A stretch of DNA of 52,298 nt from the NCBI GenBank assembly GCA_019415335.1, contig DXKH01000086.1, positions 1 through 52,298 of the forward strand, given 5' to 3'. The position numbers were made by a program, and so were the translations under genes. Source of the DNA: Citrobacter sp. (GTDB taxonomy: Bacteria; Pseudomonadota; Gammaproteobacteria; Enterobacterales; Enterobacteriaceae). The notes under the pieces were generated by a model that did not search any database, had not been told where the DNA came from, and worked only from the letters and a program-made list of their open reading frames with translations. Below, piece after piece: positions 18,484 to 28,888 of this stretch (its first letter is position 1; each line of letters opens with the position of its first letter).

Positions 18484-20532
18484 ATGAGTCGCAAACAACT
18501 GGCGCTGTTCGAACCCTCTCTGGTCGCTCAGGCGCTGATGGACGCAGTGAAAAAATTAAGCCCACATACCCAGTGGCGCAATCCGGTGATGTTCATCGTC
18601 TGGATGGGTAGCCTGCTGACCACCATGATTACCGTTGCGATGGCGACAGGACAGATGGCGGGCAGCGCGTTGTTTACCGGGGCGATCAGTCTGTGGCTTT
18701 GGGTCACCGTTCTGTTTGCCAACTTTGCGGAAGCGCTCGCCGAGGGTCGCAGTAAAGCGCAGGCCAACAGCCTCAAAGGGGTGAAAAAGACGGCGTTTGC
18801 CCGCAAACTGCGCGAGCCGAAGTACGGCGCGAAGATGGACCACGTCCCGGCCGATGAGTTGCGTAAAGGCGACATCGTGCTGGTGGAAGCAGGCGACATC
18901 ATTCCCTGTGACGGCGAAGTCATTGAAGGCGGTGCCTCCGTGGATGAAAGCGCCATCACCGGCGAGTCCGCGCCGGTGATCCGCGAATCCGGCGGCGATT
19001 TCGCCTCGGTGACCGGCGGGACACGTATTCTCTCCGACTGGCTGGTGATCGAATGTAGCGTGAACCCTGGCGAAACCTTCCTTGACCGGATGATCGCCAT
19101 GGTCGAAGGCGCGCAGCGTCGTAAAACGCCCAACGAGATTGCCCTGACCATTCTGCTGGTAGCCCTGACGATTGTCTTTTTGCTGGCAACCGCAACGCTG
19201 TGGCCGTTTTCGGCATGGGGCGGTCACGCGGTCAGCGTTACGGTGCTGGTCGCCCTGCTGGTTTGCCTGATCCCAACGACAATCGGTGGGTTACTCTCCG
19301 CGATTGGCGTCGCCGGGATGAGCCGTATGCTCGGCGCGAACGTCATCGCCACCAGCGGACGCGCCGTAGAAGCCGCAGGCGACGTGGACGTGCTGCTGCT
19401 GGATAAAACCGGCACCATTACCCTCGGTAACCGTCAGGCCTCGGACTTTCTGCCTGCACAGGGCGTGGAAGAAAAAACGCTGGCCGACGCCGCACAGCTC
19501 TCGTCGTTAGCCGATGAAACGCCGGAAGGCCGCAGCATCGTGATCCTCGCCAAGCAGCGCTTTAATCTGCGCGAACGCGACGTGCAGTCGCTGCATGCCA
19601 CCTTCGTCCCCTTTACCGCCCAGAGTCGGATGAGCGGCATTAACATCGATAACCGGATGATCCGTAAAGGCTCCGTCGACGCCATCCGTCGCCACATTGA
19701 GGCCAGCGGCGGCCAGTTCCCGGCGGATGTCGAGCAGAAAGTGAACAGCGTCGCCCGTCTGGGCGCCACGCCGCTCGTGGTGGTGGAAGGTTCGCGGGTG
19801 TTAGGGGTGATCGCGCTGAAAGATATTGTCAAAGGCGGGATAAAAGAGCGTTTTGCCCAGTTGCGTAAAATGGGGATTAAAACGGTGATGATCACCGGTG
19901 ATAACCGCCTGACCGCCGCCGCCATCGCCGCCGAGGCGGGCGTGGATGACTTCCTGGCCGAAGCGACACCGGAAGCCAAGCTGGCGCTCATCCGCCAGTA
20001 TCAGGCGGAAGGCCGCTTAGTGGCGATGACCGGTGATGGTACCAACGACGCGCCAGCGCTGGCACAGGCTGATGTCGCAGTAGCCATGAATTCCGGTACG
20101 CAGGCGGCAAAGGAAGCGGGCAATATGGTCGATCTCGATTCAAACCCCACCAAGCTTATCGAAGTGGTGCACATCGGCAAACAGATGCTGATGACGCGCG
20201 GTTCGCTGACCACCTTCAGTATCGCCAACGACGTGGCAAAGTACTTCGCGATCATTCCGGCCGCGTTCGCCGCGACTTATCCGCAGTTGAATGCGCTGAA
20301 CATTATGCGTCTGCATTCGCCGGATTCGGCCATTCTGAGCGCGGTGATCTTTAACGCCTTGATCATTGTCTTTCTGATCCCGCTGGCGCTGAAAGGCGTG
20401 AGCTACAAACCGCTTTCCGCGTCCGCCATGCTGCGCCGTAACCTGTGGATTTATGGCCTGGGTGGGCTGGTGGTGCCGTTTATCGGCATCAAAGTGATTG
20501 ATTTACTGCTGACCCTGCTGGGTCTGGTGTGA
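18484..20532 (+). CDS. kdpB: K+-transporting P-type ATPase, catalytic subunit
   Basis: KdpB hydrolyses ATP to drive potassium uptake when external K+ is scarce. It has 682 residues. The phosphorylation motif [10 protein letters not shown] lies near residue 307, the actuator loop reads [10 protein letters not shown], and the hinge is [18 protein letters not shown] with [18 protein letters not shown]. The TGES Ser known in E. coli as an inhibitory phosphorylation site is present. It follows kdpA by 20 bases with GGAG upstream. Confidence 0.98.
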   Translation: MSRKQLALFEPSLVAQALMDAVKKLSPHTQWRNPVMFIVWMGSLLTTMITVAMATGQMAGSALFTGAISLWLWVTVLFANFAEALAEGRSKAQANSLKGVKKTAFARKLREPKYGAKMDHVPADELRKGDIVLVEAGDIIPCDGEVIEGGASVDESAITGESAPVIRESGGDFASVTGGTRILSDWLVIECSVNPGETFLDRMIAMVEGAQRRKTPNEIALTILLVALTIVFLLATATLWPFSAWGGHAVSVTVLVALLVCLIPTTIGGLLSAIGVAGMSRMLGANVIATSGRAVEAAGDVDVLLLDKTGTITLGNRQASDFLPAQGVEEKTLADAAQLSSLADETPEGRSIVILAKQRFNLRERDVQSLHATFVPFTAQSRMSGINIDNRMIRKGSVDAIRRHIEASGGQFPADVEQKVNSVARLGATPLVVVEGSRVLGVIALKDIVKGGIKERFAQLRKMGIKTVMITGDNRLTAAAIAAEAGVDDFLAEATPEAKLALIRQYQAEGRLVAMTGDGTNDAPALAQADVAVAMNSGTQAAKEAGNMVDLDSNPTKLIEVVHIGKQMLMTRGSLTTFSIANDVAKYFAIIPAAFAATYPQLNALNIMRLHSPDSAILSAVIFNALIIVFLIPLALKGVSYKPLSASAMLRRNLWIYGLGGLVVPFIGIKVIDLLLTLLGLV

Positions 20533-20540
20533 GGTATCTG

Positions 20541-21116
20541 ATGAGTGGTTTACGTCCGTTGTTCTCAACAATGATTTTCCTGATGCTGCTGACGGGCGGC
20601 GTGTATCCGCTGTTGACCACCGCACTGGGGCAATGGTGGTTCCCGCATCAGGCCAACGGTTCACTGATTCGGGATGAGCACGGGGTACGGGGTTCTGCGC
20701 TGATCGGACAGAACTTTACCTCTGAGCGCTATTTCCAGGGACGGCCTTCGGCCACCGCTGAAATGCCCTATAATCCCATGGCATCCGGCGGCAGTAATTT
20801 CGCCGTCAGTAACCCGGAACTGGATAAGCAACTGCAAAGCCGGATCGTCACCCTGCGCGCCGCCAATCCGCAGGCCAGTCGTAGCGTACCGGTGGAGCTG
20901 GTCACCGCCTCCGCGAGCGGTCTGGACAACAACCTGACGCCCGCCGCGGTGGCGTGGCAAATCCCACGCGTGGCGCAGGCCCGCCATCTCACCATTGAAC
21001 AGGTGACGCGACTGGTTGCAGAATACACGCAGAAACCGCCGGTGAGCTTTATCGGTCAGCCGGTCGTGAATATTGTTGAACTCAATTTAGCGCTGGACAG
21101 CATGAATGGCGAATAG
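20541..21116 (+). CDS. kdpC: K+-transporting ATPase, KdpC subunit
   Basis: This 191-residue subunit has one N-terminal membrane helix and a periplasmic domain, and is thought to assist assembly or ion access of the Kdp complex. I chose ATG 20541 ([10 protein letters not shown]), as in K-12, over the upstream start at 20529. The family motifs [21 protein letters not shown] and [20 protein letters not shown] are clear. Its last 11 bases overlap kdpD. Confidence 0.96.
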   Translation: MSGLRPLFSTMIFLMLLTGGVYPLLTTALGQWWFPHQANGSLIRDEHGVRGSALIGQNFTSERYFQGRPSATAEMPYNPMASGGSNFAVSNPELDKQLQSRIVTLRAANPQASRSVPVELVTASASGLDNNLTPAAVAWQIPRVAQARHLTIEQVTRLVAEYTQKPPVSFIGQPVVNIVELNLALDSMNGE

Positions 21117-23793
21117 CGAACCGGTACGCCCCGACCCCGATCGACTGCTTGAGCAGACCGCCGCGCCGCATCGGGGAAAACTGAAAATTTTCTTCGGCGC
21201 CTGTGCGGGCGTCGGGAAAACCTGGTCGATGCTGGCTGAAGCCCAGCGCCTGCGCGCACAGGGACTCGACATCCTGATTGGCGTGGTGGAGACCCACGGA
21301 CGCAAAGAGACCGCCGCCCTGCTGGACGGTCTCAGCATTCTGCCGTTGAAGCGCCAGGCACGCCACGGACGTCATATCAGCGAGTTCGATCTTGATGCGG
21401 CGCTCGCCCGCCGTCCGGCGCTGATCTTAATGGATGAACTGGCGCACAGTAATGCGCCTGGCTCACGCCATCCGAAGCGCTGGCAGGACATTGAAGAACT
21501 GCTCGACGCCGGTATTGATGTCTTTACCACCGTCAACGTGCAGCATCTCGAAAGCCTGAACGACGTGGTCAGCGGCGTGACGGGAATTCAGGTGCGTGAA
21601 ACCGTACCGGATCCGTTTTTTGACGCGGCCGACGAGGTGGTGTTGGTCGACCTGCCTCCCGACGATCTGCGCCAGCGCCTGAAAGAGGGCAAAGTCTATA
21701 TCGCCGGACAGGCCGAGCGCGCCATCGAACACTTCTTCCGCAAGGGCAATTTAATCGCGCTGCGCGAACTGGCGCTGCGCCGCACCGCCGACCGGGTGGA
21801 CGATCAGATGCGCGCATGGCGGGGTCGTCCCGGTGAAGAGAAGGTCTGGCATACCCGCGACGCCATTCTGCTCTGCATTGGTCACAACACCGGCAGTGAA
21901 AAACTGGTGCGCACCGCCGCGCGCCTGGCGTCGCGACTGGGCAGCGTCTGGCACGCCGTCTATGTCGAAACCCCCGCGCTGCATCGTCTGCCGGAAAAAC
22001 AGCGGCGCAATATTCTGCACGCCCTGCGACTGGCGCAAGAGCTAGGCGCGGAGACCGCCACGTTGTCCGATCCCAGCGAAGATAAAGCGGTGGTCCGCTA
22101 CGCCCGCGAGCACAATCTGGGAAAAATTGTGTTGGGGCGGACGACAACGCGGCGCTGGTGGCACCGCGATTCATTTGCCGACCGGCTGGCGAAACGCGCG
22201 CCGGAACTGGATCTGATGGTTGTCGCCCTGAACGAACCGCCAGTCCGTGCGCTGACGTCTATGCCCGACACCCGCGCCTTTAAGGACAAATGGCGCGTGC
22301 AAATTCAGGGCGGCCTGGTCGCCATCGCACTCTGCGCCCTCACCACTTTCATCGCCAGCCAGTGGCTGGCCGCCTTTGATGCGGCGAACCTGGTGATGCT
22401 CTATCTGCTCGGCGTGGTCGTCATCGCCCTCTTCTATGGCCGCTGGCCATCGGTGTTTGCCACCTTTATTAGCGTGGTCAGTTTTGACCTGTTCTTCATT
22501 GCGCCGCGCGGTACGCTTGCCGTCTCAGACGTGCAGTATCTCCTCACCTTTGGCGTCATGCTGACGGTAGGACTGGTCGTCGGTAACCTGACGGCAGGGG
22601 TGCGTTACCAGGCTCGCGTCGCACGCTACCGGGAACAGCGTACTCGTCATCTTTATGAAATGTCGAAAGCGCTGGCGATGGGACGCAGTGCGCACGATAT
22701 TGCCACCACCAGCGAACAATTTATTGCCTCCACATTTCACGCCCGCAGCCAGGTTTTGCTGCCTGATGAAGAGGGAAAACTGGTCGCGCTCACCCACCAG
22801 CAGGGAATGACGCCCTGGGATGATGCCATTGCCCGCTGGAGCTTTGATAAAGGATTACCGGCAGGGGCCGGCACCGATACCTTGCCCGGCGTGCCGTACC
22901 AGATCCTGCCGTTACGCAGCGCCGACAAAACCCACGGTCTGGTGGTTGTTGAACCGGGCAATCTGCGCCAGTTGATGATCCCCGAGCAGCAGCGACTGCT
23001 GGAAACATTCACCCTGCTGGTAGCAAATGCGCTGGAACGCTTGACCTTAACGGCAAGCGAAGAACTGGCACGGCTGGCGAGCGAGCGGGAAAGCCTGCGC
23101 AATGCCCTGCTTGCGGCGCTTTCTCACGACCTGCGCACCCCGCTAACCGTGCTGTTTGGTCAGGCGGAAATCCTCACGCTCGACCTCGCCAGCGAAGGCT
23201 CGCCCCACGCCAGACAGGCCAGCGAAATTCGCCAGCATGTACTGAATACCACTCGACTGGTCAACAATCTGCTGGATATGGCACGCATTCAGTCCGGCGG
23301 TTTCAACCTCAAAAAAGAGTGGCTGACACTGGAAGAAGTGGTCGGTAGCGCGCTGAAAATGCTGGAGCCCGGTCTGCTTCATCCGGTGAACCTCTCCCTG
23401 CCCGCGCCGCTGACCCTCATTCACGTCGATGGCCCGCTGTTCGAACGGGTACTGATTAACCTGCTGGAAAATGCCATTAAATATGCCGGACCGCAGGCAG
23501 AGATCGGCATCGACGCGCACGTTGAAGACGAACATCTGCAACTCGACGTCTGGGATAATGGGCCGGGTATTCCGCAAGGTCAGGAGCAGCGCGTGTTCGA
23601 TAAATTCGCCCGGGGGAACAAAGAATCGGCGGTGCCGGGCGTCGGGCTGGGGCTGGCCATTTGTCGGGCGATAGTGGAAGTACACGGTGGGTCGATTGCC
23701 GTTTATAATCGCCCTCAGGGTGGCGCCTGTTTCCGTGTTACACTGCGGCAAGAACCACCTCCAGAACTTGAAGATTTTCATGAGGATATGTGA
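21106..23793 (+). CDS. kdpD: Sensor histidine kinase KdpD
   Basis: KdpD senses potassium limitation and turgor and phosphorylates KdpE. The 895-residue protein has, in order, a KdpD domain with Walker [12 protein letters not shown] near residue 30 and [19 protein letters not shown], a Usp-like domain (about 250-370), four membrane helices (about 400-500), a GAF-like domain and a C-terminal kinase. The phospho-acceptor His is in [13 protein letters not shown], and the ATP-binding boxes are [10 protein letters not shown] and DNGPGIP with [12 protein letters not shown]. It overlaps both kdpC and kdpE. Confidence 0.97.
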   Translation: MANSEPVRPDPDRLLEQTAAPHRGKLKIFFGACAGVGKTWSMLAEAQRLRAQGLDILIGVVETHGRKETAALLDGLSILPLKRQARHGRHISEFDLDAALARRPALILMDELAHSNAPGSRHPKRWQDIEELLDAGIDVFTTVNVQHLESLNDVVSGVTGIQVRETVPDPFFDAADEVVLVDLPPDDLRQRLKEGKVYIAGQAERAIEHFFRKGNLIALRELALRRTADRVDDQMRAWRGRPGEEKVWHTRDAILLCIGHNTGSEKLVRTAARLASRLGSVWHAVYVETPALHRLPEKQRRNILHALRLAQELGAETATLSDPSEDKAVVRYAREHNLGKIVLGRTTTRRWWHRDSFADRLAKRAPELDLMVVALNEPPVRALTSMPDTRAFKDKWRVQIQGGLVAIALCALTTFIASQWLAAFDAANLVMLYLLGVVVIALFYGRWPSVFATFISVVSFDLFFIAPRGTLAVSDVQYLLTFGVMLTVGLVVGNLTAGVRYQARVARYREQRTRHLYEMSKALAMGRSAHDIATTSEQFIASTFHARSQVLLPDEEGKLVALTHQQGMTPWDDAIARWSFDKGLPAGAGTDTLPGVPYQILPLRSADKTHGLVVVEPGNLRQLMIPEQQRLLETFTLLVANALERLTLTASEELARLASERESLRNALLAALSHDLRTPLTVLFGQAEILTLDLASEGSPHARQASEIRQHVLNTTRLVNNLLDMARIQSGGFNLKKEWLTLEEVVGSALKMLEPGLLHPVNLSLPAPLTLIHVDGPLFERVLINLLENAIKYAGPQAEIGIDAHVEDEHLQLDVWDNGPGIPQGQEQRVFDKFARGNKESAVPGVGLGLAICRAIVEVHGGSIAVYNRPQGGACFRVTLRQEPPPELEDFHEDM

Positions 23794-24467
23794 CAAACGT
23801 TCTGATTGTTGAAGATGAGCAAGCCATTCGCCGCTTTCTGCGTACCGCGCTGGAAGCCGATGGCCTGCGCGTGTACGACGCCGAGACGCTTCAGCGAGGT
23901 TTACTGGAGGCGGCAACGCGTAAACCCGATCTCATTATTCTCGATCTCGGTCTGCCGGATGGCGACGGCATTGATTTCATTCGCGACCTGCGACAATGGA
24001 GCGCCGTCCCGGTGATTGTGCTCTCAGCCCGCAGCGAGGAAAGTGACAAAATTGCCGCGCTGGATGCGGGGGCCGACGACTATCTGAGCAAGCCTTTTGG
24101 CATTGGCGAGTTACAGGCGCGCCTGCGCGTTGCCCTGCGTCGTCACTCCGTCACTCCCTCTCCCGAACCGGTGGTGCGCTTTTCCGATGTGGTGGTGGAT
24201 CTCGCCGCACATCTGATTCATCGCGGTGAAACGGAGATCCACCTGACCCCGATTGAGTTTCGCCTGCTGGCCGTATTGCTCAATAACGCCGGAAAAGTGC
24301 TTACCCAGCGCCAGTTGTTGAATCAGGTCTGGGGACCGAACGCCGTTGAGCACAGTCATTATTTGCGTATTTATATGGGTCACCTGCGGCAGAAACTGGA
24401 GCGTGATCCCGCTCGGCCCCGCCATTTTATTACCGAAACCGGCATTGGCTATCGTTTTATGCCGTGA
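23790..24467 (+). CDS. kdpE: Response regulator KdpE
   Basis: This OmpR/PhoB-type regulator activates kdpFABC. The receiver domain has the acidic pocket EDE at residues 8-10, the phospho-acceptor Asp52 in IILDLGLPDGDG, and the conserved Lys in SKPFG. The C-terminal winged helix includes LTPIEFRLLAVLL and HYLRIYMGHLRQKL. It starts at GTG, overlapping the kdpD stop by four bases (GTGA). No strong intrinsic terminator follows; the next 140 bases are very AT-rich. Confidence 0.97.
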   Translation: MTNVLIVEDEQAIRRFLRTALEADGLRVYDAETLQRGLLEAATRKPDLIILDLGLPDGDGIDFIRDLRQWSAVPVIVLSARSEESDKIAALDAGADDYLSKPFGIGELQARLRVALRRHSVTPSPEPVVRFSDVVVDLAAHLIHRGETEIHLTPIEFRLLAVLLNNAGKVLTQRQLLNQVWGPNAVEHSHYLRIYMGHLRQKLERDPARPRHFITETGIGYRFMP

Positions 24468-24745
24468 ATGGTTATTCATTATTTTTAAATAATTCTTTAA
24501 ATTAATTTTTATTATTCTTATCTGGCCGAAATTATATTATTTCGACCCGATGAGATTATACATAAAATAAAAAAGAACAGAGTTATAACAAACAATAAAC
24601 AAGTTGGCATCTTATCGCCAGTCATGCATAAAAAACGACTAAATATTTTGCGAATGATCGTTTTTTATTGATCTCCTTCACGGATTAGGCTGTTTTCCTG
24701 GATAAAATACCTTCACCTTCTACTGATAAAGAAAAGGTAATCAAA

Positions 24746-24850
24746 ATGGAAAACAATAGCCGTACTATGCCACATATCAGGCGAACAACACATATTATGA
24801 TGTTTGCCCACCGTAATAGCTTTGACTTTCATTTCTTTAATGCCCGTTAG
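24746..24850 (+). CDS. speFL: Ornithine-sensing leader peptide of speF
   Basis: This 34-codon open frame begins MENNSRTMPHIRRTTHIM and ends SFDFHFFNAR before TAG. It matches the E. coli arrest peptide SpeFL, which captures ornithine in the ribosome exit tunnel. It then stalls at its last codon, relieving Rho-dependent termination before speF. The aromatic C-terminal effector segment and the N-terminal sensor segment are both intact. Residue 19 is Met; K-12 has Lys there as I remember it. A ribosome-binding site (AAAGG) precedes the ATG. It lies in the 633-base kdpE-speF gap. Confidence 0.92.
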   Translation: MENNSRTMPHIRRTTHIMMFAHRNSFDFHFFNAR

Positions 24851-25028
24851 TCTTTCGACTATGGGCACTCCAGCATACAGGTCTTCCTGACTCGCTGTAT
24901 CACAGGCTTACGCCTGTATTCCTCAGTGCTCACACTGCTTAAACCTTGATTCGCCTGTGACCGGACAGGTAAGGTTTTTTGCATCCTAAAAAAAGCAATT
25001 TACTGATTTATTTATCAGGAGACAAACT
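24851..25028 (+). promoter_or_regulatory. speFL-speF regulatory leader
   Basis: This is the non-coding part of the leader between the speFL stop and the speF region. It contains C-rich stretches suited to Rho loading, such as ACTCCAGCATACAGGTCTTC and GTATTCCTCAGTGCTC. There is also a hairpin, CCTGT-GACCGG-ACAGG, followed by TAAGGTTTTTT near 24955-24981, which looks terminator-like. The block ends with TCAGGAGACAAAC, a strong ribosome-binding site. Mechanism is inferred from E. coli speFL. Confidence 0.6.
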
Positions 25029-25100
25029 TTGCTTTTATTCCGGAGTTATCAGTTTCTCATTCGAGAAATTGAGGACCTGCTATTACCTGAAAATAAAGAG

Positions 25101-27305
25101 ATGAAAATATCTGAATTAAAAATTGCCGTGAGTCGTTCTTGCCCTGACTGTTTTTCTACGCAACGCGCGATTGTGAATGTTGATGAAAGCCATTTTATTG
25201 ACGTGGCCGCAGTGGTGTTATCTGTCAATGATATTGAACGTGGAAAACTCGATGAAATCGACGCGACCGGCTACGGTATTCCCGTCTTTATCGCGACGGA
25301 AGAGGAAGAGCGCGTTCCGGCGGAATATCTGCCGCGCATTTCGGGCGTATTCGAATGCAACGAAGCCCGCACTGCGTTCTACGGTCGTCAGTTAGAAACG
25401 GCAGCCAGCCATTACGAAACACAATTACGCCCACCGTTCTTCCGCGCGCTGGTTGACTATGTTAACCAGGGAAACAGCGCCTTCGACTGCCCCGGACACC
25501 AGGGGGGCGAGTTTTTCCGCCGTCATCCTGCAGGTAACCAGTTCGTGGAATACTTTGGCGAAGCGCTTTTCCGCTCCGACCTGTGCAACGCCGACGTGGC
25601 AATGGGTGATTTGTTGATCCACGAAGGCGCGCCGTGTATTGCCCAACAGCATGCAGCCAAAGTGTTTAATGCCGATAAAACCTACTTTGTGCTAAACGGC
25701 ACCTCTTCGTCCAACAAAGTGGTGCTGAACGCGCTGCTGACTCCCGGCGATCTGGTGCTCTTCGACCGTAACAACCATAAGTCAAACCACCACGGCGCGT
25801 TATTGCAGGCAGGCGCCACACCGGTCTATCTGGAAACCGCACGCAACCCGTACGGCTTTATCGGCGGGATCGATGCCCACTGCTTTGAAGAGAGCTATCT
25901 GCGCGAACTGGTGAGCGAAGTGGCGCCGCAACGGGCTCGCGACGCACGTCCATTCCGCCTTGCAGTTATCCAGTTGGGCACCTACGACGGCACGATTTAT
26001 AACGCGCGTCAGGTGGTGGATAAAATTGGTCACCTTTGCGATTACATCCTGTTCGACTCCGCCTGGGTGGGCTATGAACAGTTTATCCCGATGATGGCGG
26101 ATTGCTCTCCACTCCTGCTGGAACTGAACGAAAACGATCCGGGTATTCTGGTGACCCAGTCCGTTCACAAACAACAAGCGGGCTTTTCCCAGACCTCGCA
26201 AATTCACAAAAAAGACAGTCATATCAAAGGCCAGTCGCGCTATGTACCGCATAAACGCATGAATAACGCATTTATGATGCACGCCTCCACCAGCCCGTTC
26301 TATCCGCTGTTTGCCGCGCTGGATATTAACGCCAAAATGCACGAAGGCGTCAGTGGTCGCAATATGTGGATGGATTGCGTGGCGAACGGTATCGACGCCC
26401 GTAAACTCATCCTCGATAACTGCCGCCACATTCGCCCGTTCGTTCCGCAATGGATTGAAGGCAAACCGTGGCAGTCTTACCCTACCGCAGAAATCGCGAA
26501 TGACCTGCGCTTCTTCCACTTCGTCCCTGGTGAACGCTGGCATGCGTTTGAAGGTTACGCCGAGCACCAGTACTTTGTTGACCCCTGCAAACTGCTACTG
26601 ACCACCCCAGGGATCAACGCGCAAAGCGGTGAATACGACACCTTCGGCGTCCCGGCAACCATCCTTGCCAACTTCCTGCGTGAAAACGGCGTGGTGCCGG
26701 AAAAATGCGACCTCAACTCGATCCTGTTCCTGCTGACCCCGGCGGAAGATATGGCGAAACTGCAACAGCTCATCGCCCTGCTGGTGCGTTTTGAGCGACT
26801 GCTGGAGTCTGATGCGCCGCTGGCTGACGTACTGCCGTCTATCTATAAACAGCACGAAGCGCGCTATGCCGGTTACACCCTGCGCCAGCTGTGTCAGGAG
26901 ATGCACGACCTGTACGCCCGTCACAACGTGAAGCAATTGCAGAAAGAGATGTTCCGTAAGTCGCATTTCCCACGCGTCAGCATGAACCCGCAGGATGCCA
27001 ACTACGCCTATCTGCGCGGTGAAGTGGATCTGGTACCTCTGCCAGAAGCCGAAGGTCGCATTGCCGCTGAAGGCGCGCTCCCTTACCCGCCAGGCGTGCT
27101 GTGCGTGGTTCCGGGGGAAGTCTGGGGCGGCGCGGTACTGCGTTACTTCAGCGCACTGGAAGAAGGGATCAACCTGCTGCCCGGTTTTGCACCGGAACTT
27201 CAGGGTGTGTACATCGAAGAGTGTGATGGTCGCAAACAGGTGTGGTGCTACGTGATTAAACCGCGTGAAGCACAAAACGGCCTGTTGAAAGGAGAAGCAT
27301 TATGA
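25101..27305 (+). CDS. speF: Inducible ornithine decarboxylase
   Basis: SpeF converts ornithine to putrescine with release of CO2, using pyridoxal phosphate. The PLP lysine is in SVHKQQAGFSQ. An N-terminal wing domain and the decarboxylase core with DRNNHKSNHHGAL are intact. From ATG 25101 (MKISELKIAVS) it has 734 residues, matching the 732 of K-12. However, this ATG has a weak site (AAAGAG). A strong AGGAG at 25017-25021 instead points to a TTG at 25029, in frame, which would add 24 residues. The start is therefore uncertain. The stop overlaps the potE start (ATGA). Confidence 0.93.
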   Translation: MKISELKIAVSRSCPDCFSTQRAIVNVDESHFIDVAAVVLSVNDIERGKLDEIDATGYGIPVFIATEEEERVPAEYLPRISGVFECNEARTAFYGRQLETAASHYETQLRPPFFRALVDYVNQGNSAFDCPGHQGGEFFRRHPAGNQFVEYFGEALFRSDLCNADVAMGDLLIHEGAPCIAQQHAAKVFNADKTYFVLNGTSSSNKVVLNALLTPGDLVLFDRNNHKSNHHGALLQAGATPVYLETARNPYGFIGGIDAHCFEESYLRELVSEVAPQRARDARPFRLAVIQLGTYDGTIYNARQVVDKIGHLCDYILFDSAWVGYEQFIPMMADCSPLLLELNENDPGILVTQSVHKQQAGFSQTSQIHKKDSHIKGQSRYVPHKRMNNAFMMHASTSPFYPLFAALDINAKMHEGVSGRNMWMDCVANGIDARKLILDNCRHIRPFVPQWIEGKPWQSYPTAEIANDLRFFHFVPGERWHAFEGYAEHQYFVDPCKLLLTTPGINAQSGEYDTFGVPATILANFLRENGVVPEKCDLNSILFLLTPAEDMAKLQQLIALLVRFERLLESDAPLADVLPSIYKQHEARYAGYTLRQLCQEMHDLYARHNVKQLQKEMFRKSHFPRVSMNPQDANYAYLRGEVDLVPLPEAEGRIAAEGALPYPPGVLCVVPGEVWGGAVLRYFSALEEGINLLPGFAPELQGVYIEECDGRKQVWCYVIKPREAQNGLLKGEAL

Positions 27306-28621
27306 GTAAAGCCAAATCTAATAAAATGGGCGTGATGCAGCTCACCATCCTGACCATGGTCAATATGATGGGTTCAGGGATCATCATGCTGCCGACCAAA
27401 CTGGCAGAAGTCGGCACCATTTCGATTATCTCCTGGCTGGTGACGGCCGTCGGTTCCATGGCGCTGGCCTGGGCATTCGCCAAGTGCGGAATGTTCAGCC
27501 GTAAATCAGGCGGTATGGGCGGCTACGCGAAATATGCGTTTGGCAAGTCTGGCAACTTTATGGCGAACTACACCTACGGTGTGTCGCTGTTAATCGCCAA
27601 CGTTGCCATTGCGATTTCAGCGGTGGGCTACGGTACTGAACTGTTCGGTGCCTCCCTTTCACCGGTGCAAATCGGTCTCGCCACCATTGGCGTGCTGTGG
27701 ATCTGTACGGTCGCTAACTTTGGCGGTGCGCGCATTACCGGGCAGATCAGCAGTATCACCGTCTGGGGGGTGATCATTCCGGTTGTCGGTCTGTGCATCA
27801 TCGGCTGGTTCTGGTTTAGCCCAACGCTGTATGCCAACTCGTGGAACCCGCATCACGTACCGTTCTTCACGGCGGTCGGCTCGTCTATCGCGATGACGTT
27901 GTGGGCGTTCCTCGGTCTGGAATCAGCCTGTGCGAACGCAGAAGTGGTGGAAAATCCTGAGAAGAACGTCCCGATTGCCGTACTGGGCGGGACGCTGGGC
28001 GCGGCGGTGATCTACATCGTCTCTACCAACGTGATTGCCGGGATTGTGCCTAACATGGATCTGGCAAACTCCACCGCACCGTTTGGTCTGGCGTTTGCCC
28101 AGATGTTCACACCGGAAGTCGGTAAAGTGATCATGGCGCTGATGATCATGTCCTGCTGCGGTTCGTTACTGGGCTGGCAGTTCACTATTGCGCAGGTCTT
28201 TAAATCTTCTGCCGATGAAGGTTACTTCCCGAAAATCTTCTCTCGCGTAACCAAAGTCGATGCCCCGGTTCAGGGGATGCTCGCGATCGTCATCATCCAG
28301 AGCGGCTTATCGCTGATGACCATCAGCCCGTCGCTGAACAGCCAGTTCAACGTGCTGGTCAACCTGGCCGTGGTGACGAACATCATTCCGTATATTCTGT
28401 CGATGGCCGCACTGGTGATCATCCAGAGAGTAGCGAATGTACCTGCAGCGAAGGCGAAATCGGCAAACTTCGTGGCCTTCATCGGTGCGATGTACAGCTT
28501 CTATGCGCTCTACTCGTCAGGTGAAGAAGCGATGCTGTACGGTTCCATCGTGACCTTCCTCGGCTGGACGCTGTACGGTCTGGTCTCTCCACGCTTTGAA
28601 CTGAAAAATAAGCACGGTTGA
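27302..28621 (+). CDS. potE: Putrescine-ornithine antiporter
   Basis: PotE exchanges external ornithine for internal putrescine across the inner membrane. It completes the SpeF acid-resistance and proton-consuming cycle and also works as a putrescine importer. The 439-residue protein has about 12 membrane helices and the APC-family start NMMGSGIIMLPTKLAEVG. The residues Cys-rich MSCCGSLLGWQ and the Glu of GLESACANAEVVENPE are present. It overlaps speF by four bases and has AAAGGAG upstream. Confidence 0.97.
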   Translation: MSKAKSNKMGVMQLTILTMVNMMGSGIIMLPTKLAEVGTISIISWLVTAVGSMALAWAFAKCGMFSRKSGGMGGYAKYAFGKSGNFMANYTYGVSLLIANVAIAISAVGYGTELFGASLSPVQIGLATIGVLWICTVANFGGARITGQISSITVWGVIIPVVGLCIIGWFWFSPTLYANSWNPHHVPFFTAVGSSIAMTLWAFLGLESACANAEVVENPEKNVPIAVLGGTLGAAVIYIVSTNVIAGIVPNMDLANSTAPFGLAFAQMFTPEVGKVIMALMIMSCCGSLLGWQFTIAQVFKSSADEGYFPKIFSRVTKVDAPVQGMLAIVIIQSGLSLMTISPSLNSQFNVLVNLAVVTNIIPYILSMAALVIIQRVANVPAAKAKSANFVAFIGAMYSFYALYSSGEEAMLYGSIVTFLGWTLYGLVSPRFELKNKHG

Positions 28622-28658
28622 GACCTGTACTGTGGCACTGCCACTAGATGGCAATCAT

Positions 28659-28686
28659 AAAAGGCGCCCTGTGGCGCCTTTTTTCG
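28659..28686 (+). terminator. Intrinsic terminator of speF-potE
   Basis: AAGGCGCC-CTGT-GGCGCCTTTTTT is a GC-rich stem with a T-run, 38 bases after the potE stop. Confidence 0.92.
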
Positions 28687-28888
28687 CTCCCGCAAAAGAA
28701 AAGGAGGAGCACGAGAAAGAGTCTTCTGGCCAGGACCGCGAACGTTTTTCACAGTCTGTGACATCTATCATTAAAACAACGTTTTATTTTTAATGAATTC
28801 ATGTTCTATTTACTTCCTGAATGTCGCGACAGAGTTTCATTAGGTTCAGGGGCCGACTCAGGCCGAAAACTTCTATCAGGAGATGGAC

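Noticed and set aside
24468..24600. Very AT-rich block after kdpE as a sign of transferred DNA
   Set aside because: It is short, contains no gene, and lies in the known position of the AT-rich speF promoter region.
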